NCBI GenBank assembly: GCA_963714425.1
Contig: CAVQOI010000002.1
Span: 1-63,840 of the forward strand
Source: DATCYX01 sp963714425
Lineage (GTDB): Bacteria > Chloroflexota > Anaerolineae > Anaerolineales > UBA4823
Length of the DNA stretch: 63,840 bases
Reading direction: 5' to 3'
Each line of letters opens with the position of its first letter. Within the stretch, counting starts at the first letter, position 1. This document shows positions 18,142 through 27,248 of the stretch, piece after piece. The translations under genes were made by a program, and so were the position numbers. The notes beneath the pieces were generated by a model, which made no database searches, was not told the origin of the DNA, and saw only the letters and a list, made by a program, of their open reading frames with translations.

Positions 18142-19053
18142 TTTTGCCCCTTTCCAATGACATTGGCCTCATAATATGCCCCCCAATCGGGGCGGCGCCC
18201 GTCGATATCGGTGAAGCCATACTCGCGGGCCAGTCCCCAGGAGCTGAGCGCCTGCCCCGACCAGCGCTGCACCTGCGGGTCGGATGCCAGCGCAGCCACT
18301 GCGCGCCCGACGAAGAAGGGCGTCTCAGAGGCGATGAAGTGCGGGTCTTTTTCGGCCGCCTCCTGCCAGTTCGAACTCGGTGACACCGAAATGCTCCAGC
18401 ATGGCCTCGGAGCGCAGGAACCCCGGCGTGACCGCCACAGCGGTAAGGTTGTGGGGGCGTAGCTCCTCAGACATGGCGTACGCCAGGCGGATGGCTGAGG
18501 TTTTCGCCAAATCGTAAAACAGGCTCCCACGGTAGGTCATGGTGTCGCCGTCGGTGATCTCGACCACCAGCCCCTGCTTGCGCCCAAGCATCAGCGGCAC
18601 GCCATAGCGGCTGGTGATGATGTGGGCATGGACTGCGCGCTGAAGCATGAGCAAGCCTTTCTGGATAGACTGCTCCCAGAAGGGCACCCCCCACTCGGTG
18701 AGCTCGTCGCCGCCCCAAACGTCGTTGACCAGGATATCCAGCCCCCCCCGCTCCGCCCTCACTTGCTCGAATAGCGCCCTGACCTGGGATTCGTCGGTGT
18801 GATCTACCTGGAGGGGAATGCCCACGCCGCCATAGGATGCCACCAGCTCCGCCGTCTCCTCGATAGTCTCTGGGCGGCGGTCCAGCTGGAAAGCCCCACC
18901 CGCCCCTCTCGCGCGTCCGGTCGCCTGGAGGCGGGTGCTGCGCCCGGTGCAGTACACCGTGGCGCCGGTTTCGCCCAGCATGCAGGCGATGCCTCTCCCT
19001 GCGCCGCGCGTCGCCCCAGCCACAACGGCTACCTTTCCGGCTAATGAGAGCAT
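18138..19053 (-). CDS. Short-chain dehydrogenase/reductase (one frameshift)
   Basis: NAD(P)-binding Rossmann start MLSLAGKVAVVAGATRGAGR, then DILVNDVWGG and the catalytic YDLAKTSAIRLAYAM. The frame ends early near 18370 (FELAGGG...): skipping one base in GTTCGAACTGG yields N-W-Q-E-A-A-E-K-D-P and the proper C-terminus, which includes FFVGRAVAALASDP. The catalytic Ser region reads EITDGDTMTYRG, so the usual Ser is not obvious. ATG 19053 is chosen because the fold starts there. The substrate is unknown. A second SDR ends 22 bases upstream. Confidence 0.82.
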
Positions 19054-19075
19054 ATCTGGCGTCCTTTGATGAGAG

Positions 19076-19786
19076 TCACCAGGGGATCTGCTCGCGATCC
19101 CGGAAGAACTGTCCGCTCGGCCCCCCATCCGGCAAGTTGGCGAGCCACACGAGAGTATCGGCGCCCTGCTCCAGCGAACGCGGGGCGTTGGGTCCACCCA
19201 TATCTGTGCGCACCCAGCCCGGCGAGGCGGCGTTGACCAGGATGTTATGGCCCTGCACCGCCTGGGCGACCATCACGGTCAGTGCGTTGAGAGCCACCTT
19301 GGACAGGCGATAGGCAGGGTTCCGGGCGGATAGCGACGAGAACTGCGCGGAACTGCTGGAGACGTTGACGATGCGCCCGTAATCGTGCTGCAGCATGAGC
19401 GGCACGAGGATCTGGCATAGCAGCAGCGGTCCAAAGGTGTTTGTCTCTACGACCTGGCGGAAAACATCCACATCCAGGTCGAGGACACGGGCGCCCTCAT
19501 CCGGCAGGATGGCGGCATTGTTGACCAGGATATCCACCCGACCCAACTCACGCTGCACAAATTCGCTGAACTCGGACACACTGTCCCGGCTGGAGACGTC
19601 CAGAGGATGGGCGCTCACGGTGACGCCCGCTTTGGCCAGACCCTGAGCTGCCAGCTCCCCCTTGAGGCCGTCCCGGCTGGTCAGGATGACCCGGTGACCC
19701 TGCAGCGCCAGCTGGCGGCAGACCTCATACCCGATGCCGCGGTTGCCGCCAGTGACTACTGCAATCTTTCCGTTGTGGTCCATCAT
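19076..19786 (-). CDS. Short-chain dehydrogenase/reductase (carbonyl-reductase-like)
   Basis: Complete SDR: cofactor motif AVVTGGNRGIGYEVCRQLA, DILVNNAAILPDEGA, Ser in IVNVSSSSAQFSSL and catalytic AYRLSKVALNALT. The end SPGWVRTDMGGPNAPRSLEQ resembles carbonyl reductases of the NADPH-dependent type. A GGAGGG site supports ATG 19786 or the adjacent ATG 19783. It is co-directional with the next SDR and may share a transcript. Substrate unknown. Confidence 0.9.
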   Translation of the reverse strand: MMDHNGKIAVVTGGNRGIGYEVCRQLALQGHRVILTSRDGLKGELAAQGLAKAGVTVSAHPLDVSSRDSVSEFSEFVQRELGRVDILVNNAAILPDEGARVLDLDVDVFRQVVETNTFGPLLLCQILVPLMLQHDYGRIVNVSSSSAQFSSLSARNPAYRLSKVALNALTVMVAQAVQGHNILVNAASPGWVRTDMGGPNAPRSLEQGADTLVWLANLPDGGPSGQFFRDREQIPW

Positions 19787-19877
19787 GCTCCCTCCGGCTT
19801 GCGCTTGTGCGTTTCGACAACGATCTCTGTATTTCAGGATGCGCACTATCGCCTAACGATCAACAAGCGCCCTACGT

Positions 19878-20327
19878 CTACTTTCTCCAATTCACCATCA
19901 CCAGCCCGACGATACACACCAGGATGCCCAGCAGATTGACCGGAGTCAGCTTCTCCTTGAAGAAGAGCACGCCAAACGGCACCAGCAGGAGCGTCCCAGC
20001 GACGTTAACGAAGATGGCTGCCAGGCTGATATTCCAACCGGCGCGGTAGGCCAGAAGAAAACCCACTTCCAGGCCTACCAGGGCAAACGCCAGCCCGAAG
20101 CTGGCCCAGTTTAGCTGCCCCAAAGAATCCTTGAGCCCGCTGGTGAGCGGCGTGAAGACGAACAAGAACAGGCACAACACCAGGGAGGTGAGGTAGGTGG
20201 CGGTCAACGCCAGCGCCGGATTGGCGCCCGCCGGGGTCATCTTCTGGGTAAGATGGTAGAGCAGGGTCGAGAAGATCGCCAGGGCGATTGAAAAATAGAA
20301 TATGAACATAGATGAGGTCTTCTTCAT
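19878..20327 (-). CDS. Half-size EamA/DMT-type membrane protein
   Basis: 149 residues with about four or five hydrophobic helices; the C-terminal FGVLFFKEKLTPVNLLGILV matches the last repeat of EamA drug/metabolite transporters. At half the usual length it would need to dimerise, as small multidrug resistance proteins do. ATG overlaps the saccharopine dehydrogenase stop (ATGA), so its translation is probably coupled. The cargo is unknown; context suggests an amino acid or polyamine, an inference only. Confidence 0.75.
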   Translation of the reverse strand: MKKTSSMFIFYFSIALAIFSTLLYHLTQKMTPAGANPALALTATYLTSLVLCLFLFVFTPLTSGLKDSLGQLNWASFGLAFALVGLEVGFLLAYRAGWNISLAAIFVNVAGTLLLVPFGVLFFKEKLTPVNLLGILVCIVGLVMVNWRK

Positions 20328-21508
20328 TGGCGGGTAATGGTCAGGGTCTCGGTCAGGCTGAAGCCGCGCTGGCGGAGCTCTGCGGCGTAAAGCGGGCCGG
20401 GAACCGCCGCCTCAGCTGGGTGGGCGCCGCGCGGGGTCACACCGCGGGCGTTGAGGATGGCCTTGAGCGAGCCATCCCAGCCGGTGGTGCGCTCCATGGC
20501 AGTAAAGCCGGTGACCTCGTCATAGCGGTCGATGAGCTCCACCAGGGCTTGCGCCGGGCAGCCATCCTTGCGCCCTTTGGCAATCACACGCACGATCACC
20601 AGGTCGGGCTCGCCGGGCTTGGCGAGAATCTTCGGCTCAATCAGCGCGTGTAGGACTTCACGCGGGCTGACGTGCACATCGCCTACCTGGATAGGCGTCT
20701 CTTCCAACAGACCGGCGTTCATATACGCCTGCCATTCGGCGAAATGACCCGGCCAGCGCAAGGTCTTGTTCCACAGGGTCTTTAATTTGCCCTCGAAGCT
20801 CCAGGGCATGGTGGAGGTGCCCCCGCCAGCCACAAACGCCTCCATCCTGCCGATGGGCTCGGGAAAATCGACCGTCTCGTAATCCTCATCCAGGAAAGTG
20901 GGCACCTCGACGCGCACTCCGTCGCGGATGAAATGCGCCACGCCATAGTACTCGTTGGTGAGGCCTGCGACGTTGAAGGTCAGGATGTAATTGAAAGGCG
21001 GCTTGGGATGGAGCGGGTTGCCTCCGTCCCACATCAATACCTCGTCCGTCTCGTCCAGGAGCGACATGGCGTACACGCTCAAGCTGGTGCCCATGCCTGG
21101 CACCTGACCGCAATCCGGGATGATGGCGATCCCGGCGGCTCTTGCCTGCGGGCTGAGCTGGAGCTGCTGGCGCACCAGGTCGGTGTTGCCTCCCAGGTCG
21201 GTCATGCACGCCCCGGCATCAATCGCCGCACGCGTGATCGCAGGGTTGTGCCAGTAGGGCACGGCGGAGAGGAACGAATCCACACCCTCCAGAAAGGCTG
21301 TCAGCTGGATGTGCTCGTTCACATCCACATGGTGGGCTTCGGCGATGTCTTTGCCAACCAGCTGGTTGACGCGCTGGGCAGCGGATTGCGCTGCACCCAG
21401 ATGCATATCGGCGAGCAGCACCCGGTCTGCATCGCCAAAACGGGCCATATCGTAAGCGGCAGCTGTACCCTGCCGCCCCGCGCCCAGGACTGCATAAGTG
21501 AACCCCAT
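20324..21508 (-). CDS. Saccharopine dehydrogenase-family oxidoreductase
   Basis: Rossmann start YAVLGAGRQGTAAAYDMARF, then DSFLSAVPYWHNPAITRAAI and MTDLGGNTDLVRQQ, IIPDCGQVPGMGTSLSVYAM, and a C-terminal domain (WDGGNPLHPKPPFNYI). 394 residues. The arrangement resembles saccharopine dehydrogenases and lysine 6-dehydrogenases; the reaction cannot be chosen from sequence alone. AGGAG precedes ATG 21508. The following gene is a coupled small transporter. Confidence 0.85.
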   Translation of the reverse strand: MGFTYAVLGAGRQGTAAAYDMARFGDADRVLLADMHLGAAQSAAQRVNQLVGKDIAEAHHVDVNEHIQLTAFLEGVDSFLSAVPYWHNPAITRAAIDAGACMTDLGGNTDLVRQQLQLSPQARAAGIAIIPDCGQVPGMGTSLSVYAMSLLDETDEVLMWDGGNPLHPKPPFNYILTFNVAGLTNEYYGVAHFIRDGVRVEVPTFLDEDYETVDFPEPIGRMEAFVAGGGTSTMPWSFEGKLKTLWNKTLRWPGHFAEWQAYMNAGLLEETPIQVGDVHVSPREVLHALIEPKILAKPGEPDLVIVRVIAKGRKDGCPAQALVELIDRYDEVTGFTAMERTTGWDGSLKAILNARGVTPRGAHPAEAAVPGPLYAAELRQRGFSLTETLTITRQ

Positions 21509-21563
21509 GATAATCTCCTGTATCAGTTTCCAAACGGAAATTTACAACACCGGGAGTGCTGAG

Positions 21564-22049
21564 CTACAGCTCTTCGATCTCGACCTTGACCATGCGGTCG
21601 CCCTGGCGAATGGCGTCGACCACATCCTGACCTTCGACCACTTTCCCGAAGACGGTGTGCCGACCATCCAGATGCGCCTGTGGGGAGTGGGCGATGAAGA
21701 ACTGGCTGCCATTGGTGCCCGGCCCTGCATTCGCCATAGAGATCGCCCCCGTCTCGTGGCGCAGCGGATTGCCTTTGGTCTCATCCTCGAAACGGTATCC
21801 GGGACCACCCGACCCTGTGCCGGTGGGGTCGCCGCCCTGGATGACAAAGTTCGCAATCACTCGGTGGAAAGTGACGCCGTCGTAAAAGCCCTGGCGGGAT
21901 AAAAACACGAAATTGTTCACCGTCTTGGGAGCGTGCTGCGGATAGAGCTCCAACTGGATCTCGCCTTTATCGGTCTCCATACGCACGCGGTAAACCTTCT
22001 TCGGATCGATCTCCATCTGCGGTGGGTTTGTCCATTGCTTTTTTTCCAT
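21564..22049 (-). CDS. Cyclophilin-type peptidyl-prolyl isomerase
   Basis: 161 residues, single cyclophilin domain. Catalytic Arg and substrate pocket in VTFHRVIANFVIQGGDPTG, NGSQFFIAHSPQAHLDGRH, and VFGKVVEGQDVVDAI. It speeds cis-trans isomerisation of X-Pro bonds. No signal peptide, so it is cytoplasmic. AAGGAG precedes the ATG. Confidence 0.95.
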   Translation of the reverse strand: MEKKQWTNPPQMEIDPKKVYRVRMETDKGEIQLELYPQHAPKTVNNFVFLSRQGFYDGVTFHRVIANFVIQGGDPTGTGSGGPGYRFEDETKGNPLRHETGAISMANAGPGTNGSQFFIAHSPQAHLDGRHTVFGKVVEGQDVVDAIRQGDRMVKVEIEEL

Positions 22050-22173
22050 GAATTATTCTCCTTTTCGTTTGCTCAGGCTATTCTAACAGGGGTTGCACGG
22101 GATTGGGGTTTGGAGGTGCCAGCAGGCGGAAGTTTTCGCTAAAAATGCTAACATTCGTGTCGATTCTATACTA

Positions 22174-22202
22174 TTGACATTTTCCAATGACCGTGTTATC
22201 CT
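22174..22202 (+). promoter_or_regulatory. Promoter of the cold-shock gene
   Basis: TTGACA (22174-22179), a 17-base spacer, and TATCCT (22197-22202). It implies a 5' leader of about 140 bases before ATG 22351, consistent with the long temperature-responsive leaders of cspA-type genes. The 22050-22350 spacer holds this promoter and leader and no gene. Confidence 0.75.
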
Positions 22203-22350
22203 GCGCCGGGTAGGACACCAGTAAGTTCACGTTGGACTTAGGATCGACGGCGGCTCATGGTTGTATCCGTGGGCCGTTTGGTTGTAAAGGCTCCGATGGA
22301 ACGTACCAGGGTCTAAGAAATCTCTTCATTGCTGAAAAGGAGCAATCAAA

Positions 22351-22563
22351 ATGTCGGAACGTACCATCGGCACAGTCAAGTGGTTCAATGGCGGCAAAGG
22401 CTACGGTTTCATCACCCGCGAAGGCGGCCCGGATGTCTTCGTGCATTTCTCTGCGATCCAAGGCGACGGCTATCGTAACCTTGAAGAAGGCCAGCAGGTC
22501 GAGTTCTCGATCGAGAATGGCCCGAAGGGTCTGCAAGCCAGCAACGTCATTGTTGTCCGCTAA
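22351..22563 (+). CDS. Cold-shock domain protein
   Basis: 70-residue CspA-like RNA chaperone: GTVKWFNGGKGYGFITREG holds RNP1 and DVFVHFSAIQ holds RNP2. AAGGAG lies nine bases before the ATG. It binds single-stranded RNA and unfolds mRNA structure. A promoter and strong terminator make it a single-gene unit. Confidence 0.97.
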   Translation: MSERTIGTVKWFNGGKGYGFITREGGPDVFVHFSAIQGDGYRNLEEGQQVEFSIENGPKGLQASNVIVVR

Positions 22564-22580
22564 TACGACACTAAACCCTA

Positions 22581-22619
22581 AATCAAAAACCCTGATGCTT
22601 CCCATCAGGGTTTTTGATT
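22581..22619. terminator. Bidirectional terminator
   Basis: Perfect 17-bp stem AATCAAAAACCCTGATG with its complement and a five-base loop. T tracts occur in either direction. It serves the cold-shock gene and the convergent S51 peptidase. Confidence 0.9.
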
Positions 22620-22620
22620 C

Positions 22621-23325
22621 TCATGGTAAAGAAAAGGGCTGTCCTGGGTGAAAAACCTCAACCTGACCTCCGCGGTACAGCGTGACAGCGCCCCTGCCGT
22701 ACACATTCCACTGGGCATCCGGCCCATCGTCGATCATGCCAGTCTGCTCGTCGATGCCGATCAAGGTGCTTGCGGGGAGCAGGGCAGCCAGCTGTGCAGC
22801 CCAACCCTTGCCGAATGTCTCGTGGTGCGGAAGCACGCAGGAGGCGGGCACCAGGTTCAGCCCTTCTGATAGCGTTTTGGTGGAGGGATCGTAGTAATGC
22901 TGGCACAGCACCATCGCCCCGGCGCTGCTGCCTCCCACCACAGCTCCCGCCTCCAATGCCTGCAAGATAGCTTCCCAGCTCAGGCTGCCGGCGAGCGACT
23001 CCCCCAGGTGACCGGGAAAACCGCCCAGCATGTAGATCAGCCGGGCCTGGCGTAACCCAACTGCAACGGAGGGCTGGTTCGCGGAAGGGTGATCGATGAG
23101 TGAGCTCAGGCTCACATTCCTGGCACCCAGGCGAGAAAACCAACGCACCCCATTCCCCCCAGCGCGGGCGTGGTTGTTATCTGGCGCAGCTGCGGCCGGG
23201 ATGATGGCGATAGATGCATCCGGGCCACCTGCCAGCTGCATGGCGCGCAGGTCGGGCTCGGCCATGCTCCCGCCGAACTCCGCCCCGCCCTCTAAGAGGA
23301 TGTGGCCGGGTCGCAATCCTACCAC
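22621..23325 (-). CDS. Peptidase S51 / cyanophycinase-like
   Basis: Class-I-amidotransferase-like fold with the nucleophile in VVGGSSAGAMVLC and a downstream PHHETFGKGWAAQL. IYMLGGFPGHLGESL and TLIGIDEQTGMI match the family. Such enzymes hydrolyse cyanophycin, isoaspartyl or alpha-aspartyl peptides; which one is open. 234 residues. The start appears to be GTG 23325. The gene converges on the cold-shock gene. Confidence 0.87.
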   Translation of the reverse strand: MVGLRPGHILLEGGAEFGGSMAEPDLRAMQLAGGPDASIAIIPAAAAPDNNHARAGGNGVRWFSRLGARNVSLSSLIDHPSANQPSVAVGLRQARLIYMLGGFPGHLGESLAGSLSWEAILQALEAGAVVGGSSAGAMVLCQHYYDPSTKTLSEGLNLVPASCVLPHHETFGKGWAAQLAALLPASTLIGIDEQTGMIDDGPDAQWNVYGRGAVTLYRGGQVEVFHPGQPFSLP

Positions 23326-23327
23326 CC

Positions 23328-23362
23328 ATCCCCCCTACGCCCCTTCCCTAAAGGGAAGGGGG
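23328..23362. repeat. C-rich word repeat family C, copy 1
   Basis: CATCCCCCCTACGCC followed by the hairpin CCCTTCCCT-AA-AGGGAAGGG and GGATAA. A similar element is at 52789. Confidence 0.5.
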
Positions 23363-23373
23363 ATAAGTTATTG

Positions 23374-23416
23374 CTAATTGGGAAGTGCAGGACGTAGCCC
23401 TGCACTTCCCAATTAG
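23374..23416. repeat. Perfect 18-bp inverted repeat
   Basis: CTAATTGGGAAGTGCAGG (23374-23391), seven-base loop, exact complement (23399-23416). Not followed by a T tract. With family C it occupies the 23326-23543 spacer. Confidence 0.75.
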
Positions 23417-23543
23417 GAAACAATCCCTCAAGATCCAGGTGCATCATCGTTTAGGAGACCTGAGAGTATCTCGGCCGAGTCGCGCACCAGGCGGAGGCAC
23501 TGGATTGAGTCGTGGCAGGCTTTGAAGGTAGACACGAAAACAC

Positions 23544-24296
23544 CTATCGCTCTTGAATCCAGCCCCTGGCAAAGCCCAGGGCGGTGAGCGCCATCAAACC
23601 CAGATAGATGGCGAGCGGATAACGGCGCCGCCGGGCAGCCAGCAGGCTGCCCAATGCCATCGGCGCGCTCAGAGCACCGTTCACCTTGCGGACAGCTTCG
23701 TCAGCCTGCTGGGGCGTGCGCCCTCTCTCAACCAGCGCCCATTTGAGCACCGGACCTCCGTCGATCATCGGCAGCGGGATGATGGATGCCGTGGACAGGA
23801 AAAGATTGGCTCCCACCGCCACATCCGCCACCTCACGCCTCGGGGAGCCAGGGCGCGCCCGCCAGCGGAGGAGCAGCGCAAGGGGGAGCAAGAGCAGGTT
23901 GAAGAGCGGGCCGCCCAGGGCGCGCAGGATGTGCTGATGCGGGGTTACATCCCGGTCGTTGAGGTCGTAATACACGCACAAGGGCATGCCTCCCACGATG
24001 CGCATGGCGTCCATGGGCTTGCCCACCGCCCGGGCAGCCGCGGCATGGGCCAGATTGTGGCACCACTCGGAGCCCAACAGCACCGCTGTGCTGGCAGCGG
24101 AGACACCGGCCCGCTCCGACAATGGGCGCTCGGGGCGCTTGCGACGGGCAACCTGCAGCATCAGCAGCCAGGTGAGGATTTGAGCGACAGGCAGCCAGCT
24201 CCAGCCCTTGACCACCAGCGGCGTGCCGAAAGCTGACCCGATCTTTCGCACGTCTTCTCCGGGCTGGAGCGCAAACGGATTTTTCATGGCGGTCAT
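23544..24296 (-). CDS. M50-like membrane metalloprotease fold, catalytic Glu absent
   Basis: Five or six hydrophobic segments. The position of the HExxH motif reads SEWCHNLAHAAAARAVG: both His are kept but Glu is replaced by Asn. The second site reads ASIIPLPMIDGGPVLKWAL, which supplies the Asp ligand of site-2 proteases. The fold assignment is reasonable; activity is doubtful. The start at ATG 24296 follows GAGGAG with eight-base spacing, and the longer open frame upstream is not protein-like. Neighbours give no substrate clue. Confidence 0.7.
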   Translation of the reverse strand: MTAMKNPFALQPGEDVRKIGSAFGTPLVVKGWSWLPVAQILTWLLMLQVARRKRPERPLSERAGVSAASTAVLLGSEWCHNLAHAAAARAVGKPMDAMRIVGGMPLCVYYDLNDRDVTPHQHILRALGGPLFNLLLLPLALLLRWRARPGSPRREVADVAVGANLFLSTASIIPLPMIDGGPVLKWALVERGRTPQQADEAVRKVNGALSAPMALGSLLAARRRRYPLAIYLGLMALTALGFARGWIQER

Positions 24297-24663
24297 ACAG
24301 CTACTCCTCGATCGCACCGCCCAACCAATTGGCGGAGATACTAACGGAAAGTATACCGCGGGTCGGCCTTGCGGCAGGACACTTCGGTCTTCAGCGCAGC
24401 GGCTTGCTGGCGCACATCCCCTCGGATCTCCTTGGCGAGCGAATAAGCCAAATGGCCCCATTCTCGTTTATCCAACAGCATTTTCGGCGTATAATTTTAA
24501 TTCGGACTATATATCGCTAAATACGCGCGATGTAGCACTTGTTGGGCAGCCGTCTTTTGTTAAGGAACCCAAATTCCATCGCCGCCGTCAACGGGGAGCT
24601 TTGGCTGACCTCGACGTTGGAAGCAATAGTTGCGCGGTACCTCAAGCCAAATAGAAGATCGTA

Positions 24664-25695
24664 ATGAAAATGATTCTGCAATCGTGCACGTATCGTTGGG
24701 TCGCGCTGGGAATGCTAGCATCCGTCCTTCTTTCATTGCTTGGTTGCCGGCGCCCAAGCACGCCCGATTTGAGGCATGCGGAAGGTACGAAATTGGAGCA
24801 AGCCCGATCTGAACTTCGCAGTTACGTCGAGGAGGTCACCCAGTCGACTGCCAGCAGATATGGGACGAAGGACGACCGCGGTAACGTGATGGATGCTGTG
24901 AAGATCATCAGCCTTCCTGAGGCGGGCGGTTTCGCAGGCGTCTACCACGCCTTTGACGATACTAGAGGCGCCTTCACTATCCATCTCGCCACGTCAAGCG
25001 ACCTCATGAACTGGACATGGAGAGTCGAGCTTGCCAGTGAAGCCTCTCAGGCAGCGATCAAGCCTGCGGCGGATGGCGGCTACGTGGTGGCATGGGAACA
25101 GGAACCGCACAACCATCTCAAGTTTGCGTACTACAGCAGCTGGGCGAATCTCCTCAACGGGGCGGCTTCCAAGACCTTCGATGCACCCCATCGCCTATCG
25201 GAATGTGCCGAAGGCACTCCCAACCTTTACTCGGCGAGCAGCACTCTGGTTGATGCCGGCTTCCACTTCTTTGCCAATTGCGACCTGGATCGCCAGGCGC
25301 GCGGCACAACCGACTGGAGCTCGTGGATACCCGCTGAACAACCGTTGCTTGATCGAGCGGTACTTGCTCATGAAGTTATGGGCAGTGTCGGAGACCGAGA
25401 TGTGCTCCGTTTCATGGGTTTCAATTTCACGCTCATAGAAGGACAGTTTATCCGAGACGACTGGCGATCCTGGCGTATCTTCCTCCACGATGATGAAACG
25501 GGCGAAGCCGAACCACTGAATATCCGAACGCATGCCGGATCCGTCGCGTTCACAAATCCAACGATCGCACCAATCAAGATCGGCGGACAGGAAGCGATCC
25601 TCGTCACGCTCTTCATCCCTCAGGAGGGCGCGGCTGGTTCCGAGGTAGGAGAGTTGATCTACTACAGAAGTTTTGAGACGGCTGATCCCTGGTGA
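24664..25695 (+). CDS. Lipoprotein with beta-propeller-like features
   Basis: Signal peptide with lipobox: MLASVLLSLLGCRRPS. The mature part contains GVYHAFDDTRGAFTIHLATSSDLMNW, reported in pieces as VYHAFDDTRG and HLATSSDLMNWTWRVEL, similar in style to five-bladed propeller glycosidase-like proteins, and a later WRSWRIFLHDDETGEAEPL. No catalytic triad can be assigned. 343 residues. The A/T-richer upstream 24462-24663 contains no gene I can support. Possibly acquired from outside, judging only by its less GC-biased wording. Confidence 0.6.
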   Translation: MKMILQSCTYRWVALGMLASVLLSLLGCRRPSTPDLRHAEGTKLEQARSELRSYVEEVTQSTASRYGTKDDRGNVMDAVKIISLPEAGGFAGVYHAFDDTRGAFTIHLATSSDLMNWTWRVELASEASQAAIKPAADGGYVVAWEQEPHNHLKFAYYSSWANLLNGAASKTFDAPHRLSECAEGTPNLYSASSTLVDAGFHFFANCDLDRQARGTTDWSSWIPAEQPLLDRAVLAHEVMGSVGDRDVLRFMGFNFTLIEGQFIRDDWRSWRIFLHDDETGEAEPLNIRTHAGSVAFTNPTIAPIKIGGQEAILVTLFIPQEGAAGSEVGELIYYRSFETADPW

Positions 25696-25759
25696 AACAC
25701 GAGGAAAGATTGAAGCCGCCCAGTAATATCACCCCTTGAGGACGGAAGCTGTCGATTGA

Positions 25760-26146
25760 TCAGTTGCCATACAGCCGCACGAGCGACCAGATCACCCCCG
25801 CAATGACGAGCAGCCAGACGAGCACCACCAGGAGCGCTCCAACCCGGCTGGGAGGCACCCCCTGGCGCATCAGCGCATCCGCCTGCCCTCGGGCGTCTGC
25901 CATCACCTGGACGGGGATCATCTTCAACGCCAGGGCGATCCCCAGGGGGGTGATGATCAGGTCGTCCAGGTATCCGAGCACGGGGATGAAATCGGGGATC
26001 AGATCGATGGGGCTGAAGGTGTGCGCCAGCACCAGGGCGATGAAAAGTTTTGTCGTCCAGGGCAGGCGCGGATCACGGGTGGCGACATACAGGGCGTAGG
26101 CTTCGCGCTTGAGCAGGTGCAGGCGTTTTTTTATGCTTGTGCCCAT
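25760..26146 (-). CDS. YkvA/DUF1232 family membrane protein
   Basis: The core TKLFIALVLAHTFSPIDLIP and DFIPVLGYLDDLIITPLGIA is the DUF1232 signature, with two further hydrophobic segments at the C-terminus. Function unknown in the family. ATG 26146 is preferred; an ATG eight codons upstream is also possible. Confidence 0.85.
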   Translation of the reverse strand: MGTSIKKRLHLLKREAYALYVATRDPRLPWTTKLFIALVLAHTFSPIDLIPDFIPVLGYLDDLIITPLGIALALKMIPVQVMADARGQADALMRQGVPPSRVGALLVVLVWLLVIAGVIWSLVRLYGN

Positions 26147-26230
26147 GGCAATTTTCCGTATGCCTCCCATCAGCCGCCTATGGCAGGTACGCTCGCGGAG
26201 CTCGCTCGCGAGGACAATTCATCAACGATG

Positions 26231-26761
26231 CTATCTCGCCTCGACGACCCGCGACTGCGCCAACTGCTGGAAGCGCGACCACTCCTCCTGGCCCGCGAAA
26301 AAGCCCCGTGGGAAGGTGAATAACACCCCACTGTCCGTCACCAGCACGGTTATCTCTTCATCTGTTCGTATGCGCGTGAAGCGCTCCCATGGTGTCAGGC
26401 GCTCCGAGGCGCCATGTGGCGTGGACACGAGCATCGTTACCCCGTGCGGAGTCACCCTCCCAGTGACAGACCCGCGCGCAGCAGGATCTCCCCATAGCTC
26501 TGCAGCAAGCGTGCCAGGCTGGCGATAGCGCTGTACGATAAAGTAGGCGATAACTACCAGGGGGAGGATTAATCCTGCAAGTTCAACGAAGGTCACCGGC
26601 TTTCCCCCAAGGTAATCCCGGATTGCCCAACCGGCTAAGAATATGAACCCCCCCAGCAAGACATAGCTGAAGACTTGTGCGATGCGCGAGGGGGGAAATG
26701 CCAGGGCGATGGCCCGTTTTAAAAGTTTTTTATCGTATTGGCCGCTGAACTCGATCTCCAT
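26231..26761 (-). CDS. YcxB-like membrane protein
   Basis: Starts MEIEFSGQYDKKLLKRAIAL and has two transmembrane helices (VFSYVLLGGFIFLAGWAI and a second near LILPLVVIAYFIV), then a cytosolic beta domain with ERFTRIRTDEEITVLVTDSG and FTFPRGFF. This matches the YcxB-like arrangement, a family of unknown role. The ATG at 26761 follows the stop of the zinc-ribbon gene by only five bases, so they are probably co-transcribed. Confidence 0.75.
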   Translation of the reverse strand: MEIEFSGQYDKKLLKRAIALAFPPSRIAQVFSYVLLGGFIFLAGWAIRDYLGGKPVTFVELAGLILPLVVIAYFIVQRYRQPGTLAAELWGDPAARGSVTGRVTPHGVTMLVSTPHGASERLTPWERFTRIRTDEEITVLVTDSGVLFTFPRGFFAGQEEWSRFQQLAQSRVVEAR

Positions 26762-26766
26762 AGCGC

Positions 26767-27162
26767 TCACGATTTCATGGGCAGATTTGCCCCGCAGTAG
26801 GGGCAATCGGCAGACTGGGCGCCCGTCCAGGTGACTTCGTGCCCGCGGATGGGCCCGCCACAGCCAGGGCAAGTCGTCGGCAGCAGCTCCAGGCGGTGGT
26901 CCGTGGAGGGTGCCGCAGAGACGGGAGCCGGCGGCGTGTCTTCTAGAACATCAGCCGAGGGCGATGTCTCCTGGCGCTCCACTGCATCCGGGGCAATCAG
27001 CATGATGACGCCTTCGAGCAGCATGCTGATGGCGACCAGCACCAGGATGCCCGGCCACCACCAGTTGTTCAAGGCCAGGAGAGCCAGGCCGATCAGCCAC
27101 ACTGCCCCATGCACATTGCGCCAGGGCCCGACCAGCTTGGGTTTGCGTTCGCGTTTGCTCAT
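26767..27162 (-). CDS. Two-helix membrane protein with C-terminal zinc ribbon
   Basis: N-terminal basic segment, two hydrophobic stretches (VWLIGLALLALNNWWWPGI, then LVAISMLLEGVIMLI), a Pro/Ser linker and a zinc ribbon LLPTTCPGCGGPI ... SADCPYCGANLP (two CxxC). Function not recognised. It is followed closely by a YcxB-like gene, suggesting a two-gene membrane unit. Confidence 0.7.
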   Translation of the reverse strand: MSKRERKPKLVGPWRNVHGAVWLIGLALLALNNWWWPGILVLVAISMLLEGVIMLIAPDAVERQETSPSADVLEDTPPAPVSAAPSTDHRLELLPTTCPGCGGPIRGHEVTWTGAQSADCPYCGANLPMKS

Positions 27163-27216
27163 AATTCTCCCGGTTTGCTCTCTCGCTAATACCCAACTAA
27201 CCGTCGCTGGTCATTT

Positions 27217-27248
27217 GGACGCGGATTAAAACGGAATACACGGATAAT
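27217..27248. repeat. Word repeat family A, degenerate single arm
   Basis: GGACGCGGATTAAAACGG followed by ATACACGGATAA. No matching opposite arm is seen nearby. Confidence 0.4.

Noticed and set aside
18138..18530. A separate small gene after the SDR
   Set aside because: It is the SDR C-terminus displaced by one base; joining restores a normal-length SDR.
24520..24560. attC-like GTTGGGC motif suggesting an integron cassette
   Set aside because: Only one half-site, no partner RYYYAAC arm at suitable distance and no integrase.
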